64,000 bases of DNA, from NCBI RefSeq assembly GCF_031769195.1, contig NZ_JAVHNP010000004.1:62001-126000 (forward strand), given 5' to 3'. Both the position numbers and the translations under genes were made by a program. The notes under the pieces were generated by a model that saw only the letters and a program-made list of their open reading frames with translations, searched no databases and was not told the origin of the DNA. Below, in pieces: positions 35,131 through 43,561 of this stretch (its first letter is position 1; the number at the start of each line of letters is the position of its first letter). The stretch is from Vreelandella sp031769195. Its GTDB lineage: Bacteria > Pseudomonadota > Gammaproteobacteria > Pseudomonadales > Halomonadaceae.

Positions 35131-38100
35131 ATGAGCCAGCCCGCCCCGCTGAACCCGCTGACGCTGCCGCTTCACGGCAGCCGATTGATTGAAGCCAGCG
35201 CGGGCACGGGGAAAACCTTCACCATCGCGCTGCTTTACGTGCGCCTGGTGCTGGGCGGGCAGCACAGCGACGACGACACCGCCTTCGTGCGCCCGCTCAC
35301 CCCGCCGGAAATTCTGGTGGTCACGTTCACCAACGCCGCCACTCAGGAACTGCGCGAACGCATTCGCCACCGGCTGGTGGAGGCGGCAGCGGTGTTTAGG
35401 AAAGCACCAAACACGAAGGAAGCAGGCCACGGAGAGGGTCTTTTTCCAGGGATGGAAAAAGTAGCGCCCAAGGATGGGTTCACAGCGCCCTTGCAGTGGC
35501 CTGCTTCCGAGTCTGCTGACGATCCTTTACTTGTCCAACTACGCAGCCAATATCCTGAAGCCACCTGGCCCGCCTGCGCCCGCCGCTTAGAGCTGGCTGC
35601 CGAGTGGATGGACGAAGCCGCGGTTTCTACCATCCACAGCTGGTGCTACCGCATGCTGCGGGAGCATGCCTTCGATAGCGGCAGTCTGTTCTCGCTCAAT
35701 CTGGAAAATGACCAGCAAGAGCTGGAGCAAGAAGTGGTGCGCGACTACTGGCGCACCTTCTACTACCCGCTGGACGCGGAGGCGCTGGGCAGCATTACCA
35801 GCTACTGGAAATCACCCGACCAGCTACACCAAGACGTACGCAAACTGCTGCACGAAAGCGACGCACTGGGCGCCCCACGCCCCGAGCCCACGCACACCTT
35901 AAGCACCGCCGCCGCCGAACGCAGCGCCCTGCTCAGCACGCTAAAAGCCCCCTGGCCCGCATGGCTAGACGACCTAGTGCCCGCGCTGGAAGACGCCGCC
36001 ACGCGCAAAGCCTTCAAAGGCCAGAGCTTTAACGCCAAAAGCCGCGCCAACTGGCTAGGCGCGCTGCGGGAGTGGAGCGACACCGACCTTGAGCGCCCCG
36101 CGCTCACCCCCGCCGCCTGGAAACGCCTCACCCCAGAGGGCATGGCGGAAATATGGAAAGAGGGCGCGCCCCCTTGCCCCGCCGCCTGGGAAGCACTGGC
36201 CGAACTGCCCGCCGCGCTCAACACGCTGCCCGAGCCGCGCAACGACCTGCTGATTCACGCCGTGCAGTGGTGCAAAGTGCGCCTAGAGCGGGAGCAAGAG
36301 CGCCGCGCCGAAATGGGCCCCAACGACCTGCTCACCCATTTAGACCGCGCCCTGCAAGGCCCCAACAAAGAGGCGCTGGCCGCACAGATACTGCGCCAGT
36401 TCCCCGTGGCGCTGATCGACGAATTCCAGGACACCGACCCCATCCAGTACCGCATCTTTAACGCGGTGTACGAGGTCGCCAACCCACGCCGAAACGCCGC
36501 CATGCTGCTGATCGGCGACCCCAAGCAGGCCATTTACGCCTTTCGCGGCGCGGATATCTTCACCTACCTGACCGCCCGCGAAGACACCGCAGGCCGCCAC
36601 GTGACGCTGGGCACCAACTTCCGCTCCAGCCGCGCCATGGTAGAGGCGGTGAACCACTGCTTCCGCTACGCCGATGAGCACCCGGCAGGGGCCTTCCTGT
36701 TCCGCGAAGAAGGCGGCGATAACCCGCTGCCGTTTCTGCCGGTAGAGGCCAAAGGCCGCAGTGAGCAGCTTGTACACCAGGGCCAGCCGCTGCCCGCCAT
36801 GACGCTTTGGCCGCTGGCAGCCGACGAGCCTCTCTCCAAAACCGCCTACCAAACCGAGATGGCCGAACGCTGCGCTTCGTATATGGCGGAACTGCTCAGC
36901 GCAGGCCAGCAAGGCAAGAGCGGCTTTCAAACCGACGACACGCTCACCCCGCTCAAACCTTCCGATATGGCGGTACTGGTGAACGGCCTTCAAGAAGCCC
37001 GCGCCATTCGCCTAGCGCTGGCTAGCCGTGGTGTGAAGAGCGTGTATCTCTCAGACCACGACAAGGTGTTTAGCTCGCCCATGGCCGCCCAGGTAGAGCG
37101 TTGGCTGCGCGCCTGCGCCGAGCCGCTGGCCAGCTCCCGCCAAGCCGAAGCGCACCTGCGCGCCGCGCTGGCCACCCCGGTGCTGGGGCTAAGCTTGGCG
37201 GACCTAGACCACCTGCAGCAAAACGAGCTGGCCTGGGAAGAGCGAGTAGAGCAGTTCAGCCGCTACCACCGCCTATGGCAGCGCCAAGGCGTGCTGCCGC
37301 TGGTGCGCCGCATCATGGTGGATTTCGATATTCCCGCCCGCCTGCTGGCGGAGTTTGAAGAGGGTGAGCGCTTGCTCACCGACCTGCTGCACCTAGGCGA
37401 ACTGCTGCAGCAGGCCAGCGCCGAACTGGACGGCGAGCACGCGCTAATTCGCTTTCTGTTTGATGCCATTGCCGACCCAGAAAGCCACGGCGACAGCCAC
37501 AAGCTGCGCCTGGAGAGCGACGCGGATTTGGTGAAGGTGGTCACCATCCACAAATCCAAAGGGCTGGAGTACCCGCTGGTGTTCCTGCCGTTTATCGCCA
37601 ACCACCGCCCGGTGAAGGCCGAAGATGTACCGCTGCGCTGGCACGACAGCGAAGGCAACTTAAAGCTCAGCTTAGACGCCGATGAAACAACACTGGCCAC
37701 CGCCGACCGAGAACGGCTGGGGGAAGACCTGCGCAAACTCTACGTGGCGCTCACCCGCGCCCGCCACGCCACCTGGCTGGGGCTGGCCCCGCTGAAAGAG
37801 CTGGAGAACAGCGCGCTGGGCTACCTGCTAAATGGCGGCAGCGCCCTGTCACCGGAAACGCTCAATAACGCGCTTGATGAACTGGTGAAAGGCAGCGAGA
37901 TACAGATTCATCAACCACCCGCGCCCACCGCAGAGCGCGTTGCCCAAGTGGAGCAAAGCAGTGAGCTTGGCCACGCCCGCACGCCCACGCGCCCCGCCAA
38001 AGAGCACTGGTGGATTGCCAGCTACTCCGCGCTGCGGCTTTCCGGCACGCTTACCGCCCCGGTGTTGCCACCGCTGGAACCCACCACCGCCCAGGAAGCC

Positions 38101-38913
38101 ACCGCGTTTGAAGTGCTGGATGAACCTCGGGATCTTTCTGAGCCGGAAGCGTATCACCTGCACAAATTCCCCCGCGGCCCCGGCCCCGGCACCTTTCTAC
38201 ACGGGCTGCTGGAGTGGGCAGGTAAGCAAGGCTTTAATACCGCCGCGAACGATACGGATGCCCTTAACGATATGCTGTGGCGGCGGGTGCAGCTACGCGG
38301 CTGGCAGGCGTGGCAAGAACCGCTGGCGGGTTGGCTAAGCGCCCTGCTGACCACGCCGCTACCGCTGGCCGCGCCCACCCCGCAAAGCGTGGCGCTGAAT
38401 GAACTAGAGAGCTACCAAGTAGAGCTAGAGTTCTGGTTTGCCGCCAAGCGGGTGAATACTCAAGCCATTGATGCGCTGGTAAGCAAGCACTTACTGCCAG
38501 GGGTAGAGCGCCCCGCACTGGATGCCGACACCCTCAACGGCATGCTGAAAGGCTTTATCGACTTGGCCTTCGAGCACCAGGGGCGCTTTTACGTGCTGGA
38601 CTGGAAATCGAACTACCTAGGCCCCAACGACAGCGCCTACGAACCCGAGGCCCTGCGCCACGCGCTGCTGGCTAAACGCTACGACCTACAGGCCGCGCTC
38701 TACTTACTCGCCATGCACCGGCTGTTAAAAGCGCGCCTGCCGGATTACGACCCGCACCAGCATTTGGGCGGCTCGATGACGGTATTTCTGCGCGGCAGCC
38801 GCAGCCCTGGGCGCGGCGTAGTGGGCGAACCCGCCCCGGTTGAACTCATCGAAGCCCTGGATAGCCTGTTTGCAGGCGAGCCACACGCCACCCAGCAGGA
38901 GGCCACGGCATGA
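35131..38913 (+). CDS. recB: Exodeoxyribonuclease V beta subunit
   Basis: A 1260-residue UvrD-type helicase and nuclease; E. coli RecB has 1180. Walker A is EASAGTGKTFTIALL, Walker B IDEFQDTDPIQYRIF, and the later helicase motifs include TNFRSSRAMVEAVN and VVTIHKSKGLEYPLVFLP. The C-terminal nuclease has DLAFEHQGRFYVLDWKSN with the catalytic D and DxK. RecB unwinds and degrades broken DNA ends and loads RecA. Residues about 92-135 are an insertion relative to E. coli RecB and are encoded by a 91-bp palindromic repeat (35418-35508). GGAG precedes the ATG. Its end overlaps recD by 4 bases. Confidence 0.94.
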   Translation: MSQPAPLNPLTLPLHGSRLIEASAGTGKTFTIALLYVRLVLGGQHSDDDTAFVRPLTPPEILVVTFTNAATQELRERIRHRLVEAAAVFRKAPNTKEAGHGEGLFPGMEKVAPKDGFTAPLQWPASESADDPLLVQLRSQYPEATWPACARRLELAAEWMDEAAVSTIHSWCYRMLREHAFDSGSLFSLNLENDQQELEQEVVRDYWRTFYYPLDAEALGSITSYWKSPDQLHQDVRKLLHESDALGAPRPEPTHTLSTAAAERSALLSTLKAPWPAWLDDLVPALEDAATRKAFKGQSFNAKSRANWLGALREWSDTDLERPALTPAAWKRLTPEGMAEIWKEGAPPCPAAWEALAELPAALNTLPEPRNDLLIHAVQWCKVRLEREQERRAEMGPNDLLTHLDRALQGPNKEALAAQILRQFPVALIDEFQDTDPIQYRIFNAVYEVANPRRNAAMLLIGDPKQAIYAFRGADIFTYLTAREDTAGRHVTLGTNFRSSRAMVEAVNHCFRYADEHPAGAFLFREEGGDNPLPFLPVEAKGRSEQLVHQGQPLPAMTLWPLAADEPLSKTAYQTEMAERCASYMAELLSAGQQGKSGFQTDDTLTPLKPSDMAVLVNGLQEARAIRLALASRGVKSVYLSDHDKVFSSPMAAQVERWLRACAEPLASSRQAEAHLRAALATPVLGLSLADLDHLQQNELAWEERVEQFSRYHRLWQRQGVLPLVRRIMVDFDIPARLLAEFEEGERLLTDLLHLGELLQQASAELDGEHALIRFLFDAIADPESHGDSHKLRLESDADLVKVVTIHKSKGLEYPLVFLPFIANHRPVKAEDVPLRWHDSEGNLKLSLDADETTLATADRERLGEDLRKLYVALTRARHATWLGLAPLKELENSALGYLLNGGSALSPETLNNALDELVKGSEIQIHQPPAPTAERVAQVEQSSELGHARTPTRPAKEHWWIASYSALRLSGTLTAPVLPPLEPTTAQEATAFEVLDEPRDLSEPEAYHLHKFPRGPGPGTFLHGLLEWAGKQGFNTAANDTDALNDMLWRRVQLRGWQAWQEPLAGWLSALLTTPLPLAAPTPQSVALNELESYQVELEFWFAAKRVNTQAIDALVSKHLLPGVERPALDADTLNGMLKGFIDLAFEHQGRFYVLDWKSNYLGPNDSAYEPEALRHALLAKRYDLQAALYLLAMHRLLKARLPDYDPHQHLGGSMTVFLRGSRSPGRGVVGEPAPVELIEALDSLFAGEPHATQQEATA
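35418..35508 (+). repeat. 91-bp palindromic repeat translated inside recB
   Basis: A perfect 13-bp inverted repeat (GGAAGCAGGCCAC at 35418-35430, GTGGCCTGCTTCC at 35496-35508) encloses two smaller palindromes, TTTTTCC/GGAAAAA and AGCGCCC/GGGTTCACAGCGCC-like. This layout resembles the hairpin repeats usually found between genes in Halomonas and Pseudomonas. Here it is open in the recB frame and encodes an extra, glycine-rich stretch of about 30 residues with no counterpart in E. coli RecB. Confidence 0.7.
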
Positions 38914-41234
38914 GCCGCCAGCACGACACCCACACCTTCGATATGTTTGGCGATGCGCCCACCGCTAGCGCCCACCCGGCACTCAGCAGCACTCCAGAAC
39001 TGCTGGCCCTGTGCGAACGCTGGGTAGCGCGCGGCTGGCTGCGAGATTTAGACCGCGCCCTGGTACGCTTTCTCGCCAGCGAAGCCCCGGACGCCCCCAC
39101 GCTGCTGCTACTGGCGGCAGCGCTGGCCAGCCACCAGCTAGGCCGCGGCCACGTATGCCTGGATATTAACGCCACGCTGAACGCGCCGGATTTCGCCCTT
39201 TCGCTACCACCCGAAGGCGACGACCTCACCGACCCGCCGCCGCTACCCAGCGACGTGCTGGCAACGCTCACACTCAGCGAATGGCAGGCCGCCCTGCACC
39301 ACCCGCTGCTCACAAGCGAAGGCCCCGGCAACACGCCGCTGGTAGTAGTGACCACTCACTCAGCCAGCGGCACGCCCAGCACGCGGCTCTACCTGCGCCG
39401 CTACTGGCAGTACGAACAAAGCCTGCACCAACACATCGCCGCACGCCTGGAAACGACCAGCACTGGTTTAGAAAACATAGACACAGCAAGTACAGGCACA
39501 GAAAGCAAAGGTGGGAGGCCAATTCATTGGGCGACGGGTGACGCCAGTCACCCTGGGTTACTCCCCCAAGCCCTGAACATACTGTTCAAACAAAGCAACG
39601 GCCTAGACTGGCAAAAAACCGCCTGCGCCCTGGCTGCCCGCAGCCGCTTCGGCATTATTACCGGCGGCCCCGGCACCGGCAAAACCACCACCGTGGTGCG
39701 CCTGCTCGCCCTGCTGCAAACCCTGCAACTGGCCCAGCACCCTAGCCAGCCGCTGCGCATCCGCCTAGCCGCCCCCACCGGCAAAGCCGCCGCCCGCTTG
39801 AATGAATCCATCGCAGGGCAAGTCGCCAAGCTCCCCTTCACTGACCTAACCACTTTGTTGAAAGAGGCAAAGCAAGAGGGAATCTTGTGGGAGGGAGCTT
39901 TAGCTCGCGACGATTCAGCCACAGAACAGCTAAAAGCCACCATCCCCACAGAAGTGACCACCCTCCACCGCCTACTTGGCGCACGCCCCGATACCCGCCA
40001 CTTCCGCCACAGCGCCGCCAACCCGCTGGCGCTAGATGTACTAGTGATCGACGAAGCCTCGATGGTGGATATCGAAATGATGGCCGCGACCCTCAGCGCC
40101 CTGCCCGCCCACGCCCAGTGCATTCTGCTGGGGGATAAAGACCAGCTCGCCTCGGTAGAGGCAGGCTCGGTACTCGGCGATTTATGCCGCCGTGCCGACG
40201 CCGCCCACTACACCCCGGCCACCGCCGAATGGCTGGCCCAGGCCACCGGCCAGCCGCTGCCTGAACAGTTCATCGACCCCGCAGGCCAAACGCTCGACCA
40301 AGCCATTACCATGCTGCGGGTTAGCCACCGCTTCAATGAACACAGCGGCATCGGCCAACTGGCGAAAGCCATTAACCAGCCGGGCCATGCCCAAAGCGAA
40401 CGGGAAAAACAGCAGGCGGTCACGGCCGTGCTGCGCCACGGCTACCCGGATATTCACCACTTGGTAATGAGCGACGACGCCGCGCTGGATAAGCTGGTGA
40501 TTCACGGCAGCCCCAGCGGCTTTGCAGGAAAAGGCGAAGGCCGCACCGACCACCAAGGACAGCCCATCGCCCCGCCCACGGGCTACCGCCACTACCTCAA
40601 CGTGCTGCACGCACAGCGCCCACGGGGGGAGTCGTTCGAGGAAAACCAAGCCGCTTTTGACGCCTGGGCCAGCGAGGTACTCAGCGCCTACAGTCACTTC
40701 CAACTGCTGTGCGCGCTGCGTAAAGGCCCCTGGGGGGTAGAAGGGTTAAACCAGCGCATCGCCAGCACATTGCGCCGCGAAAAGCTGCTGTTCGGCAGTG
40801 ACTACATGCTAGAGAAAGGCTGGTACGAAGGCCGCCCGGTACTGGTGACCCAAAACGACTACGGCCTAAAGCTGATGAACGGCGATATCGGCATTACCCT
40901 GGCCGTGCCCGACCCGCGCAACCCGCAGCAAACGCTATTAAGAATCGCCTTCCCCAGCAGCGACCCCGAAAAGCCCATCCGCTGGGTGCTGCCTTCCCGC
41001 CTGCACGCGGTGGAAACCGTGTTTGCGATGACGGTCCATAAATCCCAAGGCTCCGAGTTCTTGCACACCGCGCTACTGCTACCGCCCACGCTAAACCCCA
41101 TCCTCACCCGCGAGCTGGTCTACACCGGCATCACCCGCGCCCGCGAATGGCTCACGGTGGTAGAAGCCAAACGTGGGGTGTTGAATGAGGCGGTGGTGAG
41201 GGAGGTTATGAGAGTTAATGGAGTAAAGATGTAA
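38910..41234 (+). CDS. recD: Exodeoxyribonuclease V alpha subunit
   Basis: A 774-residue SF1 helicase, longer than E. coli RecD (608). Walker A is TGGPGTGKTTTVVRLL, Walker B VLVIDEASMVDIEMM, with LGDKDQLASVEAGSVLGDLC, the C-terminal MTVHKSQGSEF and TGITRAREWLTVVEA. RecD is the fast 5'-3' motor of RecBCD. It starts within the recB stop codon (ATGA overlap), so the two are translationally coupled. Part of the extra length comes from linkers around residues 170-220 and 315-340 that coincide with REP-like palindromes (39511-39553, 39886-39910). The last 73 coding bases recur 0.6 kb downstream. Confidence 0.94.
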   Translation: MSRQHDTHTFDMFGDAPTASAHPALSSTPELLALCERWVARGWLRDLDRALVRFLASEAPDAPTLLLLAAALASHQLGRGHVCLDINATLNAPDFALSLPPEGDDLTDPPPLPSDVLATLTLSEWQAALHHPLLTSEGPGNTPLVVVTTHSASGTPSTRLYLRRYWQYEQSLHQHIAARLETTSTGLENIDTASTGTESKGGRPIHWATGDASHPGLLPQALNILFKQSNGLDWQKTACALAARSRFGIITGGPGTGKTTTVVRLLALLQTLQLAQHPSQPLRIRLAAPTGKAAARLNESIAGQVAKLPFTDLTTLLKEAKQEGILWEGALARDDSATEQLKATIPTEVTTLHRLLGARPDTRHFRHSAANPLALDVLVIDEASMVDIEMMAATLSALPAHAQCILLGDKDQLASVEAGSVLGDLCRRADAAHYTPATAEWLAQATGQPLPEQFIDPAGQTLDQAITMLRVSHRFNEHSGIGQLAKAINQPGHAQSEREKQQAVTAVLRHGYPDIHHLVMSDDAALDKLVIHGSPSGFAGKGEGRTDHQGQPIAPPTGYRHYLNVLHAQRPRGESFEENQAAFDAWASEVLSAYSHFQLLCALRKGPWGVEGLNQRIASTLRREKLLFGSDYMLEKGWYEGRPVLVTQNDYGLKLMNGDIGITLAVPDPRNPQQTLLRIAFPSSDPEKPIRWVLPSRLHAVETVFAMTVHKSQGSEFLHTALLLPPTLNPILTRELVYTGITRAREWLTVVEAKRGVLNEAVVREVMRVNGVKM
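39511..39553 (+). repeat. REP-like palindromic element inside recD (first)
   Basis: GTGGGAGG-CCAATTCATTGG-GCGAC matches the layout of the REP-like units at 47648-47725 (GTGGGAGG, short palindrome, GCGA), and is followed by the hairpin GGGTGAC-GCCA-GTCACCC. It encodes part of the linker between the N-terminal region and the ATPase domain of RecD. Confidence 0.5.
39886..39910 (+). repeat. REP-like palindromic element inside recD (second)
   Basis: TGTGGGAGGGAGCTTTAGCTCGCGA is nearly the reverse complement of the REP-like copies at 47648-47725, which read GTGGGAGG-(T/C)GGCTTYAGC-YCGCGA on the minus strand. It contains the palindrome GAGCT-TT-AGCTC and is translated as WEGALARDD within RecD. Confidence 0.6.
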
Positions 41235-41253
41235 ATACCGCTTAATAAAAACA

Positions 41254-41619
41254 CTACCTAGAAAGCAAGACAAAAATAAAGAAAGAAGCCCAAGAACAAG
41301 CTATCAAAGCACCTGATAAAGTAGAGCGAATATATTCGGTGTTTGTACCATTTGGGATTTTTCTTACAAGCTTTGCTAACAAAGACCAACTAGGCTGAGG
41401 AGTCATTTTACGAATTATGCCTTCAGCTACAGTTAATGCTACCGCTGCGGCTAGAACACTTAAAAAAACAGCTAACCATAAGAAAAAATCATGCTCTGAA
41501 CTTTCAAAATAAACGCTTGAGACAGTAAGCATCCCACCTACTATAAGCATTAAAAACTTTACCACGAACTTCAAGTAATCAATTTTGACCTTCTTACTTT
41601 CAATTGTTTCATATTGCAT
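41254..41619 (-). CDS. Small membrane protein with three predicted helices, unknown function
   Basis: A 121-residue, AT-rich gene product of no recognised family. Three hydrophobic segments are seen, at about residues 20-38 (VKFLMLIVGGMLTVSSVYF), 46-66 (FFLWLAVFLSVLAAAVALTVA) and 99-119 (LSGALIACSWASFFIFVLL), with a basic amphipathic loop between the second and third. A very strong ribosome site (AGGAGGAGG) lies 5 nt before the ATG. It lies between recD and the duplicated recD tail, so it is a separate cargo from the operon further on. Small multi-helix membrane proteins in such positions are often membrane-damaging defence effectors or immunity proteins, but nothing in the sequence proves that here. 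Confidence 0.7.
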   Translation of the reverse strand: MQYETIESKKVKIDYLKFVVKFLMLIVGGMLTVSSVYFESSEHDFFLWLAVFLSVLAAAVALTVAEGIIRKMTPQPSWSLLAKLVRKIPNGTNTEYIRSTLSGALIACSWASFFIFVLLSR

Positions 41620-41755
41620 AAAACCTCCTCCTAAAGAATGCGTTTATTTAAAACGCAAATCGCTATAAATAAAACTCTATGGTAAAAATATTAAATTTTA
41701 ATTAAACCGTTGATTTTTTGGAACCATTTTCTATCTACCATAAACGTCCAGACCG

Positions 41756-41845
41756 ATAATCACCCGCGCCCACGAATGGCTCACTGTGGTGGAAGCCAAG
41801 CGTAGGGTGCTGAATGAGGCGATGGTTAGGGTTAGTGAATTTTAG
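41756..41845 (+). pseudogene. Duplicated 3' end of recD (remnant)
   Basis: Bases 41759-41831 match recD 41130-41202 at 65 of 73 positions. The frame is kept: ITRAHEWLTVVEAKRRVLNEAMVR, followed by its own short ending VSEF and a TAG stop. Five of the eight differences are synonymous, which looks like divergence between working genes rather than decay. It therefore probably came from the recD of another strain, carried in with the neighbouring cargo, and not from a recent local duplication. Confidence 0.85.
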
Positions 41846-41942
41846 AACTCTCCCAAATTAATTTAGAATGACAATAATACTTAAACAAACATCAAAAAAT
41901 CTTAACTTCAGACTTTAGAGCATAGGATTTAAAATTACAAAT

Positions 41943-43118
41943 CTAACTAAAACCTACATTTCTCAAGATAAGATTAAACACTGTCTTTGCAGATATAATG
42001 CAAGCAGCCCTATGGTAATTATCGCCTTTAGTTTCGCCACCATCATCTACAACAGCCTTTGCGCTAAAATATTTTGGTTGAATTCTGGAAAGTCTAGCTG
42101 CTTCATACAATGCATATGATTCCATTTCAAAAGCAGTATTTTTTCGGTGCTGTTCTTTGATTACGTGGGCCATTTCTGTACTGGCTATTACCGCACTCCC
42201 ACTCGATGCCGGAGCAAGTGAAATACGAACATTCGGTTGCTCAACATCTAGAGGAATTTCACTTCTATTAAACTTCACATTGTCCGTAACAGCACTTAAA
42301 AATGCTGGATTTGTTAGCACTGAGGAAATACTCAACCTTACATCGGAAGGAATCAGTACATTATAGACCTCTGGTTCAAGCCCCTTTTCACTCCACTTAC
42401 CATTATCATGTTGGTGACACGCATCTGGAATTATCACGTCATAAATATTTGCCTTACCTTCTATACCTGCACATATACCACTCATGCATATTAGCTTAGG
42501 CTTAAAAATCTCAATTGCTAGAGTACTAATAATAGAGCATGTAACCAACCCCATTCTAGGCAACTTAACTATAGCGCCATGCTTTTCCCCTATATTAATT
42601 CTTCTGCACTCTAAACCAGAGATATTTTCTGCATAACCAACTTCGTAGCCAGCTTCGATAAAACCATCTACCTCTTTTGCCAGAGCACAAACAACAATAA
42701 AATCAAAAGTTATTGGAGGCATGCAAGAAACAACCTTGCTTCTTAGAGAATCTTGCCATTCATCAACATTTTCCGAAAATGTAACCACGGATATATCTTT
42801 TATATTTAACCCTTTGAAATTAGCCTCAGCTTTATCATCATATCTCGTCAAAGCCAAAACTGAAGTTAACAAATTAATAGAATCTGGCGCTCTTACAGCT
42901 TCTATAATGTTTTGTGTAAGGTCTATAGCTTCATACCCTTTAAATTGCGGTGCTATTAGATCCGCCACAATTAAATCAAACTTTCTGCCATACACATTTT
43001 TCATAAAATCCTGAAAGTGAGCAGCATGTATTATATCTGCACCCACGTCCATATCTTTAATTACACGCTCTACAAGTAATTTCTTTTCAAAATCATCTTC
43101 AAAAATTAGAATATTCAT
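41943..43118 (-). CDS. dtcC: Detocs effector: receiver domain fused to a PNP-fold ATP nucleosidase (DtcC-like)
   Basis: A 391-residue two-domain protein. Residues 1-125 form a response-regulator receiver (acidic pocket E7-D8-D9, phosphoacceptor D53 in DLIVADLIAP, T91). Residues about 137-390 form a purine nucleoside phosphorylase/nucleosidase fold: FDFIVVCALAKEVDGF, the phosphate-loop-like CMSGICAGIEG (211-221), the nucleoside-binding FEMESYALYEAAR (330-342) and AKAVVDDGG with the catalytic-Asp region (353-361). In Detocs this effector class cleaves ATP and dATP to adenine and ribose triphosphate when phosphorylated, starving the phage. The start codon overlaps dtcB by 4 bases (ATGA). The conserved receiver Lys is replaced by Glu (TFSENVDEW). 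ATP as substrate is inferred from the family. Confidence 0.85.
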   Translation of the reverse strand: MNILIFEDDFEKKLLVERVIKDMDVGADIIHAAHFQDFMKNVYGRKFDLIVADLIAPQFKGYEAIDLTQNIIEAVRAPDSINLLTSVLALTRYDDKAEANFKGLNIKDISVVTFSENVDEWQDSLRSKVVSCMPPITFDFIVVCALAKEVDGFIEAGYEVGYAENISGLECRRINIGEKHGAIVKLPRMGLVTCSIISTLAIEIFKPKLICMSGICAGIEGKANIYDVIIPDACHQHDNGKWSEKGLEPEVYNVLIPSDVRLSISSVLTNPAFLSAVTDNVKFNRSEIPLDVEQPNVRISLAPASSGSAVIASTEMAHVIKEQHRKNTAFEMESYALYEAARLSRIQPKYFSAKAVVDDGGETKGDNYHRAACIISAKTVFNLILRNVGFS

Positions 43119-43561
43119 ATCTTCTCCAAAAGCTCATTTATTTTAACTTGCCAATCATTAGATCCTTCCATATACCCTACACAACCTAAAACCTCACAAT
43201 CTAATAAATCTTTTATTGCATCACTGGCACTATGCATAGAATACAGTTCTCCGCAAATTTCAATCTCATAATATTGCGTAACGATAATACAAGGATCACT
43301 TCTATTGAGCGCTTTCAACTCTAGCAAAACATCAAGACCTCCTGTCAACAATGACATTGGCGCCCCTTCACCTGGCCTTATAGGGTGGCTTGGTATTGCC
43401 ATGTCAACAAGAATCAAGTCATACACATGATCATTAATATTAGATATTGCATCAACCAAGCTCGTAGAGTTAGTTATAGATACTTCCCTAAATTTTCCAA
43501 CAAAAAAATCATTTAAGCTTTTTGACTTAAAGTCATCATCTTCTATTATAAAAACTTTCAT
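43115..43561 (-). CDS. dtcB: Detocs stand-alone receiver protein (DtcB-like)
   Basis: A 148-residue single receiver domain: IIEDDDF acidic pocket, phosphoacceptor D53 in YDLILVDMAIP, T94 in IIVTQYYE. As in DtcC, the conserved Lys after strand 5 is replaced by Glu (VGYMEGSNDWQ), and both proteins share the D-(E/D)-W-Q segment after it. In Detocs the lone receiver is described as a phosphate sink that keeps the effector quiet. The frame is open from 43618, but the ATG at 43561 overlaps the dtcA stop codon by one base (TAATG) with GGAG 8 nt upstream, and gives a standard receiver N-terminus. No output domain is present. Confidence 0.82.
   Translation of the reverse strand: MKVFIIEDDDFKSKSLNDFFVGKFREVSITNSTSLVDAISNINDHVYDLILVDMAIPSHPIRPGEGAPMSLLTGGLDVLLELKALNRSDPCIIVTQYYEIEICGELYSMHSASDAIKDLLDCEVLGCVGYMEGSNDWQVKINELLEKI

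Noticed and set aside
35418..35508. The recB palindrome as a frameshift or assembly error
   Set aside because: The recB frame stays open through it and the conserved motifs on both sides are in the same frame.
41254..41619. The small membrane protein as a fourth member of the Detocs operon
   Set aside because: It is separated from dtcC by 320 bp and by the duplicated recD tail, so it appears to be a different insertion.
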